In this document: positions 34,521 to 47,640 of the stretch, piece by piece
How positions within the stretch are numbered: position 1 is the stretch's first letter
Layout: every line of letters starts with the position of its first letter
Source: Gymnogyps californianus
Taxonomy: Eukaryota; Chordata; Aves; Accipitriformes; Cathartidae
NCBI RefSeq assembly: GCF_018139145.2
Contig: NC_059474.1
Location: forward strand, 36,660,344-36,724,343
Length of the DNA stretch: 64,000 nucleotides
Reading direction: 5' to 3'
The notes under the pieces: model-generated
Told to the model about the DNA's origin: nothing
The model's input: the letters and a program-made list of their open reading frames with translations, nothing else
Databases searched by the model: none
Position numbers and translations under genes: made by a program

Positions 34521-37500
34521 TAAGTGGTTAACAGCTTTGACTTGTTTTCAGCAACACAACTTAGTGAAATAAATGCACTTAAATTCTCTCCAGAATTACA
34601 CAGACCACTCTGGGTTTTGACTCAGGGACATGAGACCGTCACGCATATGAACAGTGCAGCTTATTTGCTCTGTCACGCCTTTTGTGCCCTTGCTTCTAGG
34701 CCAATGAACGCTGCTTACCATCATCTTTAGGTACAACATCTTCATATTTCATCACTTCTCCTTCAGAATTATGTAGGGCAAAGGTTACAAAAGTTCTTGG
34801 CATCTGCTATATGATGTAGGAGGAAATCATCAGCAGCAAAGAGTCTCTTGTGTAATCTACTGATATTTTCGGAGATATGTTTGGGTAATAAAATGTTCGC
34901 TTTATCTACTGATCAGACTGCTTCCTATAGAGCAAAAAATGCCTGTTGTAAAAAAACGCCTTTGAAGCAACTTTACAAAATTGAACCCTACAAAGGCGTG
35001 AGGATAATTTGCAAAGCCCAGATTTATATGACTTACAAAGAAATGTTCTGGAGCAAATAGAAAGCAAATGATTTTTCATGAACATGAGATTGTCAGAGGA
35101 TAGTGATTCACCATTCAGCTGAGGGAAGGAGAAGAGTAAAAAAAAATGGGTGGAAAAAAGGGTAGAGCTAGGGGAGAGCATGTTTCAGATCCTGAATCAC
35201 TTCTGTATAAGCCATGCTGACAGCTACTCTGGTTTTTGAGGATTGTTCCAAATTCAGCATCACTTGTCTTGAAATCATCTTGAATGGTCCTAAAAATAGC
35301 TTGGTACTGGAGATGCCAATTTTTGCAGTGATTTCCCTAAGATGTCAGCAAAATTATTGGCTATGAGAAACAATGCTCTACCCTCACCTCCATGGGAAGA
35401 TGATGTTTGTCTGGTGCAATACAGTACTTTAGAAAACTGCATCCTCTCAATTTCTATGATTTTCAGTGTGTCCTAGATATCTTTGAAGATAACGCCATTT
35501 ATGGCTGACAACTGCAGAGGCAGGAAGGTCTCATGTCACCTAACCTGACAGCTGGGCCATTCAAAAAGGTGAACAGGGATCTCACCAAGTGCTGTGCCAA
35601 CAGAGCAGATTTTTCCAGGTAATGGGGTAAAGCAGCAACCTTAGGGTAACTTCAGGATCCCTATAATCTGGCTAAACCTGAGTCAGGCTGTTTTTTCCCC
35701 CCTGGTCTCCTGACTGCCTCCTTCCCCTGCTGCCGCATAGATCTGTGCAGAAGGAACCTGGTAAGAGTTTTTCCCACTCTTATCAGAGTCATAGTGATTC
35801 CAGCAAAAGCCAGGAATCTGGAAAAACCTGATTTCCACTAAAATCAGCCCACGGCAATGCCTTTTGATACTACATAGAGAGGAATCTCTTAGGTATCTTT
35901 AGGAGTGCAGCATTTGAAATGTGAGAATCCTGGTCACCTTGGACAAATAGCTGCTCCAGGTGCATCAGTCAGCCTGCAATATGTGTGACAGCTCTGATAG
36001 CAACCAGAAAGTCCAAGGAGAATTGTCCCAAACCCTTGGAAACCTAATAAATGCCAGCTCAACGAAGCAATAGACTCTCCTGCTGCCTGAGCACATCCCA
36101 TGCTGTCATTTCTGTGGAGGCACTTGAAGGTGTTTGGCATACGAGTCAAACGTACAGGACGAGTGTACTGCACTTCAAAAGAGCATGCGCTGCCACCTAA
36201 AACCACACAGTGGAAGGAGAGAAAGAGTTCATCTCAGGGAACAGTGTCTTAGCAGCTTTCTCCAGTGTTATAACTGGCCTCTTCCTCCCTTTGGAGAACG
36301 TGGTCTGCAGAGCCCCATGTTTCTTCAGGCTGTCTTCAGACGGTGTTCCCTCTGCCCTGCTCCTTGTTGCCAATGTGCACCGCCTGGGAAGAGAGAACCT
36401 TACAATAATTAACAAGTGGTAAAAATTAATTGACTTTAATCCTTGCACCTGAATCATCACAAGTTAGCCCTTCTGCCTAGTTTGACAACTGGCGATCCCG
36501 TGTGAAGAAAGCGGGTGAGGAAGGAGTCCTGTCCCAGCAGATCTGACTTACGGGGCCGGGCTGGGTTGCACAAGCTCCCGCTCCACCCGGGAGGCCAATG
36601 GCAGCCGCCAGCAGCTCACCCCACTGCTTGGGTGAGCAGGCTCCTCTGCTCAGCTAATTGAATAACAAGGGAGAAGGATGATGAGAGATAAAAATTAAAG
36701 CTGGGAGAGTAACTGGTGTTTAAACAGTGAAAGTTTTTCTCTCGTGCCTGCTGCGCGCAGGGCTGTGTAACAGCTGTTCGTATGTAAATGGTGAACTTGC
36801 CCGTCTGCTTGGTAGGTGCTAGCTGCTTGCTAGCTTCTCTTAGCGCAGAGTCCCAATCTGAGGAAACTACCAAAACACTGCAGATCAGCAGAGAGGAAAT
36901 ACTGCATTTTATTAACAAGGCATCCAGGGAAATTTCGACAACCATTTTATACTGATGGAGCAAATCATGTTTAGCACCGTTCACAGGTACATAGGATACC
37001 CAGTGGCAGTTGTAAAAGGATAAGAGGTAGACTGGGAAGGGAAGACCAAGTTTCCCAAGAAGACTATTTTCCCAGCATCTTTCTGTCACTTTCCATTCCC
37101 TTTCTGTCCTCTCTTTTGTGCTTTGGAATCCCTCCCTCCACTTCTTCATCCTCTTAGCCGTGGCCGGGTTGTACACAAGCAGTCTTCTGCATATTGCTAT
37201 TTCCTCTCGCTAGTGTTTTCGTGGACGTGGAAGTCACAACCTCCTCTGTTTGTGTTGGACCTGTGATCAAAAACCTATAGCAAACGTGTTCGCTTGACTA
37301 TTAGGGATGCAGGCTGTCCAAAGATGATATCGTAGAAACAGGTTATTAATTCAGCATGCACCTTTGCAGGTTGTTTTTACTTACAGTGTGTTAACCTGTG
37401 TCTGTCTGAGAAGAATTTGGTTTGAAATAATAATGGGAAAACATGTGGCTGTCTGCTATGACAGTTCTCAAGTACAAATGCGCAGTGAAGAGCACCGGCA

Positions 37501-40500
37501 GTGCAGAGAGTGCTGCAAGAGATGCATTTCTGTGCATCTGCTGTGTAAAACAGGGGCACTGCTTGTGGGTTCCAGTCTGTTCTTAATCCCCATGCATGAG
37601 TATAAAGTCAACTGCAAAATAAGCAGAATTTGACATAAAATCAGAAGGGGCATGTGAAGTAATGTTGACATGTTTTTCCTTTTTGAGATATTTCTGTAGC
37701 GTGCATCAGCTGATTTTTCTCATAACACTTCAAACTGGCTGAAAGCTAAAAGCATTAATGAAACTGCAAGTGAAATTAGGAGAGTGCAGGGCTTTTTTTC
37801 CCTTTTGGTACCTCCATCTGTAATAAAAGTATCCTTATTTAAAACGTCTTGTTAGCCAGATGACATTGCTCTGCAGGATGGGAAGGAGACTGTTAAGAAA
37901 TATGTCGATGAACTAATAGATTGATGAACAGTAAGGGGCTGTGAAGCAGGATTAAATACCTAGGATATTAATTTTATATTACCATCAGGGAAAAAATCTG
38001 TGCTGTCCTCTTGACCATTGTGACAGGAGTAGGGGACAGGAGAAGTGGGTCCACGATGTCCATGAGAGGCTGAATGGACACAACTGTGCCTGATGGCACC
38101 TGGAAAGGGGTTGTTTAATTCTAAATTACAACTGTGTTATTTTTATTAAGCAGTGATTTTCCTCCACAGTTTTCTGAGTCCCTGCATTGTAAGTTCTGTT
38201 ACTTGGATCCTCACCTAACCTTGGCCTATGGAGATTTCCCTTTTTATATGATAAACACAAATTCCAGCTTTTCATTACGCCGTATGTGTAGACTAAATAC
38301 ACTGACCAAGTCATTCTGCTACTGATGTCTGCACTGGAGCCTCTAGGTGTATTTTGATCATGGTCGAGAGAAGTCCTTTACTGTGATCAGCCATGTCAGC
38401 CATTCAAAAGATATATACTGGATACCTTTCCAGAAGTACAGACTGATTCAATACACATTATGTGCTAGTTTTTACTGGTGGGGGTGACCCTGGTGTTGTC
38501 TTTTCAGGCGGGGTTTCTGGTTCTTTATTTATGGTCTTTATTACTCTTTCTGCACAAGCTGGCATTGCCGCTGCTTGCCTCTCTTTGGGTGCTTCTCGAA
38601 CCATTCCCAGTCTGTTGCAGAGGTGGCCTTAGGAATCACTCTAGTCATGGCATTCACTTTTACGATTTAAATGTGTGTGTTATTATTATATTATTATTTT
38701 AGACTTTCTCTGTATGGGGACGTTGCCTGGGTGCCCCTCTCCTGTCTACAGAGGAGTACCAGGCCTGGCAGCTGACAGGGCAGGCGCTGACGGAGGGGTG
38801 TCGGTGCTGCACCATGCAGGGCAACGAGCAGAAGGACGAAAGGGGCCATGGCTGCTGTTACTCTCGGTCCTGAGTGTTCTCTTTCAGAACAAAACTAATG
38901 TTATTTCACAATCACTGTGCCTTTTAACTCCACAGCAGTCCATGTGAATCTGTTGGAGTCATTCCATTAGCACCAGAGGGCATTAAATTATGCCTCTGAT
39001 GACACTGAAAACCTCTGTTTTCACTTGTTGGCCATTTTAGCCTATTTAATGTTTTTCTTTACACTTGCGTGTTCATCTTCTTAATTTTCTAAACACAGAG
39101 TTAAAACACTGAAGTGTCAGTACAAACTCTCTCTGTTAATGATGATACTGATTTTGCATTGAATAAATATTTATTTCCAGGAAAAATGCAATTTTATATT
39201 TTAAGGCAGCTAATGTCTGAAGAAGGCTGTGGTTTTTCAGATATGTGTGGAATCAACAGGTTAAATTCATCTCTGCTGTATTGCTTCTGAACTTAGTGAA
39301 CTTACATTAGAGATAAATTTGAGCAAAGGTTTCCGGGCAGCTGTCGATCTGCTCTGGTCTTTAACCTCAGTGTTACAAAAGCTCTAAAATAGGTCTTGGG
39401 GATCTGTTTGGTAACAGAGAGAGATTTCTTCTTTGTGCACAGCTACTGCGCGCATAAAAGACCGCTTGAGCTGCAAAAATATCTTCTAATGCTGATGTTC
39501 AAGCACAAGCAATTGCCAGACAGGTGCCAGAAGGAGAAAGATCCGTAAGGGATCCGAAAACCCAGGAATGTATACCATGCAGCAGGGCATGGTGCAGGGA
39601 GCCCACAGCTAGCACCAGCTGGGATGTATGTTCCGCAGTGCCGTATGGAGGTACCAGCTTGTGTCTGGGAAGCAGCAGAGCCTGTTAGCCAGGTTGGGCA
39701 TCTCGGTATCGTGCTCTATGGCACATTTGGGACATACGTGGGAACATTTAACGTGTTACCACTCAGGGGACAGCAATGCAAAAAGCCAGCTCGTAGTCTT
39801 TTGGAAGTGTTATTGCAAATATTCAACCTCTTTTTTTTGTTTTTGCGAAGCTATGGGAGTCCAGAAAAGAAAAAGAAGCAGCTTTCAATCATCACTTTTA
39901 CACAGACATTCTTCACTGGAAGTTGTTTTGTTTACCATCCATGGGACATACCTTCTCTTTCATTCAAAGCACTTTTTTATGTGCCGCTGTTGTGTTATCA
40001 GGCAGTTGGAGAGGGAGATAAAGTGCGGCCTCAGGCAGAACAGGTAAAGGGAGAAGGAGGAAGACTTTACAAGAAAATTTAGGAAGAAAACCAGACTGAT
40101 TTTCTTGATTTGATCTATTATACTAAGGCATAATCTTTCAAAGAAGCTGCATTAACAGAGTCATCTTTAAACACCCTGGCCAGAAAGCTCAAGGGAGCAC
40201 TGCAGGGAATTTTCCAACCCTGGTAAAAGGGAGAAGTAAATTGCTTAATAAGCAATTCTCCATTTGTAATCCTTATTAAATTTCACCCTAATCACTGAGC
40301 ATTAACAGCAGTGGCTGTGATAGCAGAAGTCATACATTTTTTCAGGTCAGACAGTTCTCCCTCTTTGTCTGAGAACTTCATTTTCCAGTACTATTTTGGG
40401 AGTTCGGGTGCCTTTATTTAGCAATGTAAATTTTAGTCTCCAGACACACAGAAGTGTATTTTGTAATAAGGTTGCTGAAGGCAAATTGCCAGTATTCAGT

Positions 40501-43500
40501 ATCCATGAGATGTATCGTCAGAAAGTTTAAGATTTTTAGAAATTTAAAGCCAGATAAGCTCAGGTACTTGTTTAAGTATTTTGCCAAATAAGACTGCATT
40601 TAAGACTGTTTCTTTTCCAGTGGAATTTGTACTCTTAAATCAGTGTGAAAGGTTTCTCAGTGAAGTGCTTAACTCGATAAGCAAATAGCTGAACAGCTAA
40701 ATAAGCTGTTACTGAGGGTTTTTTGTTTTCCTGTTGTTCTTGGAAAAGAACATGCATGAAAGGTGATACAATCTGACCTCTAAACATACTGTGAAGATTG
40801 GTAAACAATCCAGGGTATCTCCCACAGAATGAGTAAAGCTCTTCCAACAGATACAGGATTGTTGCAGCAATACTAGGTTTAGAATAAACAGTGGATTTGA
40901 GTTTTTCCACTATTTGACCTATTTTTTACTGTCTTTTTGGTAGAAAATCATGTTTTCTCTATCTGACCTTTTTGGGTATTTGTGGGTTGCATTTGAAAAG
41001 GAGCTTTGAGCCTCACCCCAGGTGTCCCACTGGAGAAGCAGAGTCCTGACCCTTCAGTTAATCACAGGGGCACCCTGCGCAATGCTTGAGGTAACTTACA
41101 TGCCTCAAAACAGGATCCAGAGTTGAAACACTTGTGTACCCCAGCCCGGTGGTTACTCTCACCAGGCACATAGGGGACAGTGGCTACCTTCCTTCTGACA
41201 CCAACGCACCGGTGCCTGCCTTCCTTTGGGTAGCTTTTCCTCTGTGTTTCTTTTGTTGCCTTCCTTCTACAGCTCCATCAGTGTTGCTTTCCAGCTGAGG
41301 CATTACACTGAGGTTTTTCAAGTCCTGCACAGTTGCCATTCATCTTTTCTAATGCATCATGCTAGGAATTAGCCTCCTGGTGCCTTCAGATGAAACCTGG
41401 TTTAATTCTGAGAGTTCTTCTTTAGATCCATAATAAGGTCCCAAAAAGAGCTGGCCAGACCATCCCATGCTAGGAAATTTGATGGCTTTCTTCAGGGTTT
41501 GGTCCAGAGTAGTTTGTCTGACAGCTGCAGTTCACAGTCCATGAGAGACCAAACAGTGTGTATTTGACTTGGATTGACAGGTCAGCTCAGCTCTGGACTT
41601 TGCCCTTCACTGGTGTTTCGTTCTGTGTGTTGTATAAGTTTGTAGGCTAAATCACAAATCATTTATTTGGGGATTAAAAAAGTCAACATTTTTCAAGGGA
41701 GCGGGGAGAGAGGGAGGCCCTTTCGGCAACGGCTTGGTGTGCTAAGAGCACAACAATGCTGACACGTGAAGTATAGAAAAAACTTGGCATTGGCCAACTT
41801 TCCAGAGTATTCTCTGATTTCTTGTGGACTTTGGCACTGCTGTCCTTCATGTCTTTCTGATTCACATCTGCTTTCGTCTGCTCCTTTAGATTCTCCTCTG
41901 TGCTCACAGTATCAGAGTAGTGCCGTACGCTGTAAAGTTACTCTGTGTCAGTGTGATGGGGGTGCCTTTCTTTGGCTGGCAAATTTTCTTTGCTTTGTCC
42001 CAAGTTAATTCTGAATCTCCCTGTAGCGTCTTGCTAAATGTCTTCTTGTCCCAGATCTGAATTATGTCTCTTGTTAGAGGTTCACCAAGCTTCTCAAAGG
42101 TAGCTCTTTACCTCCCACCAGTCACAGATCCTCTTGCTGTTTCCCCTTTCTTTTTGTACTTAAAACCGTACTGCTTACAGGTCTCAATTTTATGAGGCAC
42201 CTTACTCTTCATTCTTTTGTATAACGTTTCACTGTTGGCTTCATCTGCCTTGGTTACCTGGAAGCTCCTGCAAAGTGCTTTTGAGCTGCCTGTTACCAGA
42301 AGTTAGGCTGATTTCTGATTGCCTTCCTTTTTGCGGGGACTCAGGGCTTGTAGGTAAAACACAGGTTAAGTCTTCTCCAACACGATTCTCCTGGTTTCTT
42401 TTCCTGGGTTCAGTAAACACCAAGAGCCGGAACTCTGATGGAGATCTGCATCTTGTGGTTTCTGAGCTCTACCTGCGCAGCACTAGGACTAGTTTTACAG
42501 CAGCCTAATAAAGACCTGTTTCCCTACAAGAGTGACTTGCTTTTGCCCTCTCACTCTGCACATGGATGTGATGAGCAGTCCAGTGAGGACCGGAGAAAAG
42601 AAAGGAGGTGTGATGGCTCAAGAGGAATTGAGCTGTGGAGAAGGTGTGGCTGGAGTGATGTATTTCATTTGGTAACACAGTAAGCTGGCCAGCCCCTGGA
42701 AGACGTTGATGGAACTGGCAGATGTTTTTAGTGGGGCAGTGTATTTTATTCAGGAGGACCTCAAGGAGCAAACCTGGATTATTTTGACATTTCAGCACTG
42801 AAAAATAATATTGATCCACCTACAATCATACCTGCTTATTCTGTTTCTCTTGTGCTTCAGGTAGTTCTTTTCCTTTTTGCAGGTGTGAAAAGAAAGAGGA
42901 ATACTAACCCAAAATGTAGTGTAAATGTAATGTCTTAGGAGTTACTTGAGGTGCGATGCCTAGAAGTATTGCCATTTCTGAATTTTCTGCCAGGTGTTTC
43001 TTTTGATCTATGCCTTGCAACTAGAGACTCTCCTGGTAAGAAAGATGTGGTGATCTTTAGGTCGGTTTATTTACTTGCTTTGAAAGTAGCTTTTAAACTA
43101 GGTACTTAGCCCTCTGCTGTTACTCAATAAAGTCTGTCACTGAAATTGGGAGTTTTAGCTGAATACATATTACCATGATTGAGTCAGCCTGCACTTTGCA
43201 TTTTTAGATAAAATAGAAGCATTTTAACCTGAAATTTTCGCTAAAAAGTCTCTAAATGTACTAAGGAATTTTAAGAACAAATGCATATTTTTAAACCTTA
43301 AATGTGTTCAAGAAAAAAATTATTTAAAAATGCCATCATGATATGGTGCTAAACCAGCTTTGGGGCACCTCTGCTTGCATACTCTCCTGCAAATGTGTGA
43401 ATATTTGTTTTATATGGAATCGTAGCATTGTTTACAGATTTTTTACAACTAACATAATACAAATAAGCTTTACAAGCAGTAGACATGTACGATGTATTTC

Positions 43501-44009
43501 AAAAGGATAATTGAGTTAAAATTATATAAACTGGTGTGACGTGCATGGTTCTCCTCAGCGACACGTTGAGAACATTTTGTGGTTTGGGATAAAGGCTGTT
43601 AGAAGGATTTCTGTGGGACCAAAGAGCCGCTTTAGCTGCCAGACAGCTGCGCAGGGGTTCCTCCAGTCTTTCACCGTGTTGTGTAAACCCAGTCTGATCT
43701 GGTTAGCCTTTAGATATATGGGCCCACCTATAAAATATGATATGTAAAATTATACTTATGTGGGCCCTGGGCCAACAGTGAGAAGCATGGGTGAGTTAGC
43801 ATGTTGAAATGTGCAGGTGTGAATATTAATATGCAAGAACATTAATATTTCTGTGTGTTTTTCATTAAAAACAGTGCTTGCTGTATTCCCGGGAGACCTG
43901 AGGCTTTTGTTTTGGGTTTTTTTTTAATGTAGAATCACTTGATGGGCATCCTGTGCAGGTTGTACCATTATTGTGAAAATGAGAGTCAGCTTTTGTAACC
44001 TCCTCCCTT

Positions 44010-44300
44010 TTTTATTAGGTTATCTCTTGCCTCAATGATCCTCTCCCAAATAACCTCTAATTATCTGTACCGATGGGAGCAGAGCAATCCTATTTTGTCC
44101 CCTCAGGGCACTTCAGCATTTGTGAATGGTTAACTCTGATCTCAGATAACTGGTTGCGTTCTTGCGGGAAGCCCAAGCCAATGACATTATTTTAACCTTT
44201 TACCTACATAACTTTTCCCATAACAACTACGGTTCCCTCCGCGCTATCTACCTTGCAAGCTGAGTAAAAGGTTGAGGTGTATTCCCAGCAAATACATAAC
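44010..44300. promoter_or_regulatory. Candidate conserved non-coding element
   Basis: The sequence is non-repetitive, with homeodomain (CTAATTATC near 44058), GATA-type (TTATCT) and OTX-type motifs in close spacing. Function is inferred from motif density alone. Confidence 0.25.
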
Positions 44301-44341
44301 ACTTGTTACATGCAAAGGACATACACTTGTTACCTGCAAAA
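44294..44341 (+). repeat. Imperfect tandem duplication of about 24 bp
   Basis: ACATAACACTTGTTACATGC and ACATACACTTGTTACCTGC follow each other, each trailed by an A-rich spacer. It lies at the end of a motif-dense AT-rich stretch. Confidence 0.7.
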
Positions 44342-45875
44342 TGCTATCTTCCCCGACACATTATTCTGCAGTCTTTGCTGCTTAAGAAACTGCAGAGACG
44401 ACCACTTTAAATAGTTCTGCATTTTATGGATGGGTACATGTTGCCCCAACATGCAGTGTCACAACGGGATTGGCAAAGACAGCCTGAAAGAGAGTATGGG
44501 CCCACATTGCTACAACAGTCTGACGAAACGCTGGGGAAAAAGCAGTGTTGCAAGTCAGGCAGAGGTGAGCCGCAGACATGGCGTGCAGTGTGGAGAGGAC
44601 GAGTCCAGGCCCCAGGAAGCTCATTCTGCTGGAGCCTCAGAAGGCGTAAAGGTCATAAAGTTTGCCTCAAGTGTGGGAAGCCGTGTCCTGCCCCTCTTGC
44701 CCATGCTGCTGGTGACCCTGAGAAAGGAGCCCAGCTCAGCCTAGCTGTGCAGACCTGCAAGGTCAGGATGCACCTTAGATGTCTTTTGCTGGTCAATGTG
44801 TTTAAAATACGGCTTGTGTCCACACCAAGCTTCATGGACCTGACCTCGCCCGCTCACAGAAACTCTATAGGGGCTGATGGATGGTCGTGGGAAGGCCACC
44901 TGGAATATCTTGGCTGCTGCACACATAGGCCATAGGGATGTGGCCATAGGGTTTGCAGGGACGTTTCCCAGGCAATCTGTCTGCACAGCTTCGTGCAGGG
45001 GTGGCTCTTGGGCACGTAGCCCAAGCCTGTGCTTTGGTGGAACGCCGTGCCACCGAGGTGTGCTTGGACAGGTGTAGGGCATGACGAGGTAGAGGGCCAT
45101 CAGATGGCACTCAGGAATCTGCAGTGGTGTTCCTGTGGCAATGGCACTGGTAGTGTTGGTGGAAAAATAATATTAAAATCTGTCCATTTTTTTGCAGCGC
45201 TGGAAACCAAGAGAAGACAATGTACTATCCAGGCTAAGGCAGTTGCTTGCAGACTGCAGTTGTGCTAATAACATTTTTTTGGATTGGTAAGAATGGGAAA
45301 AAATTGGAGAGATGGAAGTAATTTTGGCTTCAGTTTTTTGCTGAAACAGAGATCTTACAACTTTGCACTGGCTTGAAAAAAACACTCCTTTTTGCTTTCG
45401 GTCTATTTTAAAATTAAATTTAGTTTGGAAGAGTAGTTTGAAATGACAGGCTGAACTTTTGTTTTGAAAATGTCAAAAGGAAAAAAGAAAATGTAGTGGT
45501 GAGTAAATGGTGAGGTGGAGGCCTGAAACTGTTGAAATTGATGCAAATTTATGACTAGTTTTACTGAGCTTCAGGAAAAAACACAATGACCTACAGATCA
45601 CGGGTTTGAAATCTCTGTGTACCGAGCCACGAATTAAAACAGTGATTGTTCAGACAAAATTATTTTCAGCATGAAGGCTGTTGCCTTCAAGGAATACTGC
45701 CATTCTGCTTACCCATCTTAAGATTTCTGTGCAGTCTTCTCCTTTCCTCCCACTTAGCCTGAGGGCCAGTAAGACAGCTGAGTAAAACAGATACTTAAAA
45801 ACAAAATAGGAAGGAAATATTTCCTTATGTAAAGCAGTTAAGCTGTGAAATGTTCTGCCATAGGTGACCGAACTG

Positions 45876-45975
45876 TTGTTATTAATTACTGTAGCACCTA
45901 GAAGGTTGCTCTTGGACCAGGTGCTAATAGGTTCTGAGCAAACAAATATTCCCTCCCCAAGGAGCTCAGTCCCGG
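45876..45975 (+). mobile_element. Possible ancient amniote interspersed repeat
   Basis: The segment ATTACTGTAGCACCTAGAAG ... GACCAGGTGCTAATAGGTTCTGAGCAAACA ... CCCTCCCCAAGGAGCTCAG follows an old repeat common in turtles and crocodilians (ggtagcacctagaggccc...gtgctaggcgctgtacaaacac...ccctgccccaaagagcttac). I do not recall a secure name for it. The preceding 45800-45870 may be an eroded CR1 3' part. Confidence 0.42.
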
Positions 45976-46079
45976 TCCAAGGCTAAAGGCGTTTTGGCAG
46001 CATAGAAGGAAACTGAGAAGTTGTAGTACAGCTTGATAGATGGTGGTCCCAGCAGACTTTTTCTAAAGGTCTTTCTGGA

Positions 46080-47640
46080 GGCCTTCTTAGTGTAGCAGTG
46101 CATTAAGAAAGCATTGAGATGGAAGGAAGTAGGAAAATATGGAAGCATCTCGGGAAGGCAGTGACTAAGTGTGGATGTCAGTAGTTGGGAGAGCCTTTTA
46201 GGTCTGCACTGGGGGGGGAAAAATGGCAGGTTTAGGACCAGGATGAGGGGAGGGGATGGGAGCAGGTGTGAGCTACATCTTTCACTCAGATGGGACAGGG
46301 TGACCAGTGCAAGTGTGGAGTTACAGAAAAGAGCAGTGTAACAGGGAGCAAAGGCTTTTAAGGACGTAGGGGAGCAGCGGGCCCTGTACCAAACAGGTGC
46401 TGGGAGTGAGCCCAGGAGCCTGATACCCAGTTGATGTACTGGGCCCCAGCACAAGAGGAGCAGGTAGGGTTTGAAGCTCCTCTCAGGACTGCTTGCTTGC
46501 CCAAGGAAGGGCCCTGCAGAAGAACTGCGTTTGTAGCTAGTGGTTCCCCTCTGGATTATTTTGACGGAAGCACTGGCTTGTTCTGAAAGGATGCTGAGGT
46601 ATTTTGTTCAGGGATCTGAATGGTCTTTTTCCTCTCTTGTTTCTGGAATAAGCTCTGGCTGACAGATTTTGTTTGTTTGCTTGTTTTGGGGGATGGGATT
46701 GTTGGGATTTTTTTGTTTTGTTCTGTTGTAGTAGTGGTGGCATTTGTTGTCCTAGGCTCGAAGCAAGATCAGCCCCTGTGAAGATGAAAAAATTCTGATC
46801 TGGTGACATGGGAGGATAAAAGGAGAGTTGTGGGAAAATGAACATGGTTAAATTTTCTTGGATGAAATCAGCAACATCTTGTGCAAAGAGAACTGGTGGA
46901 AAGGTGTAATGTTAGAGGCAGGGGCCAAAGTGGGGGAGATAGTGTCTCTGGAAGAGGAGAAAACACTGTTGTGATGAGGAAGACCATCCTTGCTACAGGA
47001 TTTCTCTCAGAGATGATCAATCCAGGTGACAGGTGTCAATGAACTAGTAGGACTGGGTTAGGTGGAGAGAAGTTGAAGTGGGAGGGAAGGGGAAAGGAAT
47101 CAAAAGTAGAAGAGGATATGGAATGGTGAGAAATAGCACCATGCTAAAGGATAAGAGAAGGTGAAGCCAAGAAGAAAGGGCCAAAGTGTAATCATTGCTT
47201 GTAAACCAGATCTCACAGGATGAAGGAGTGTCTCAGGAAAAAGCTTAGGGAGCTGGTGGCCAAAGAGCAGCTATACATTAGATGAGGAATTGGAGAGGAA
47301 CTGTTTGCAAAGGACATCTTAATTCAACACCCTTCTTTTGAATGGAAGAAAAAAGGGCTGTGAATTGAATGAAGTTGTCATGATGATAAAACATACAACT
47401 GAGGGATGGGGTGGTTCCTCGAGCAGAAAATGGAATTGCTGTGGATGATTGTGACAAATTGAGAAGGCAGAGGAAGAAAAGTCTTGAATCAGAAGGCTGG
47501 TGGGAAAGAGCTAGGTGAAGTTCAGGTAATAACACAGCAGAGAAGAGATTGTACAGGGCTACATGACGATGATGGAGATAGTGGGGATTGCAAGCAGCAG
47601 CAATACAGCAGAGATGACCCACCTCCTTGAGTCTGTTCTC
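46080..47640. other. Purine-rich (plus strand) tract
   Basis: For about 1.5 kb the plus strand is strongly enriched in A and G, and the minus strand therefore has few stops and gives C/T-codon-rich frames of 102-162 residues. None resembles a known protein. The tract follows the possible ancient repeat at 45876-45975 and may be a decayed internal part of the same old element. Confidence 0.4.

Larger units (their letters stand above)
33571..45800. other. Long gene-free intergenic region
   Basis: About 12 kb without a recognisable exon. Frames such as 36616-37176 (minus, 186 codons) and 44426-44935 (plus, 169 codons) are anonymous. Small repeats and two candidate conserved stretches are listed separately. 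Confidence 0.6.

Noticed and set aside
36616..37176. 186-codon minus-strand frame
   Set aside because: Anonymous sequence with no family resemblance and no supporting gene structure.
44426..44935. 169-codon plus-strand frame and overlapping frames
   Set aside because: Several frames on both strands are open at once, and none looks like a protein family.
45966..46454. 162-codon minus-strand frame
   Set aside because: Explained by the purine-rich strand asymmetry, which removes stops from the opposite strand.
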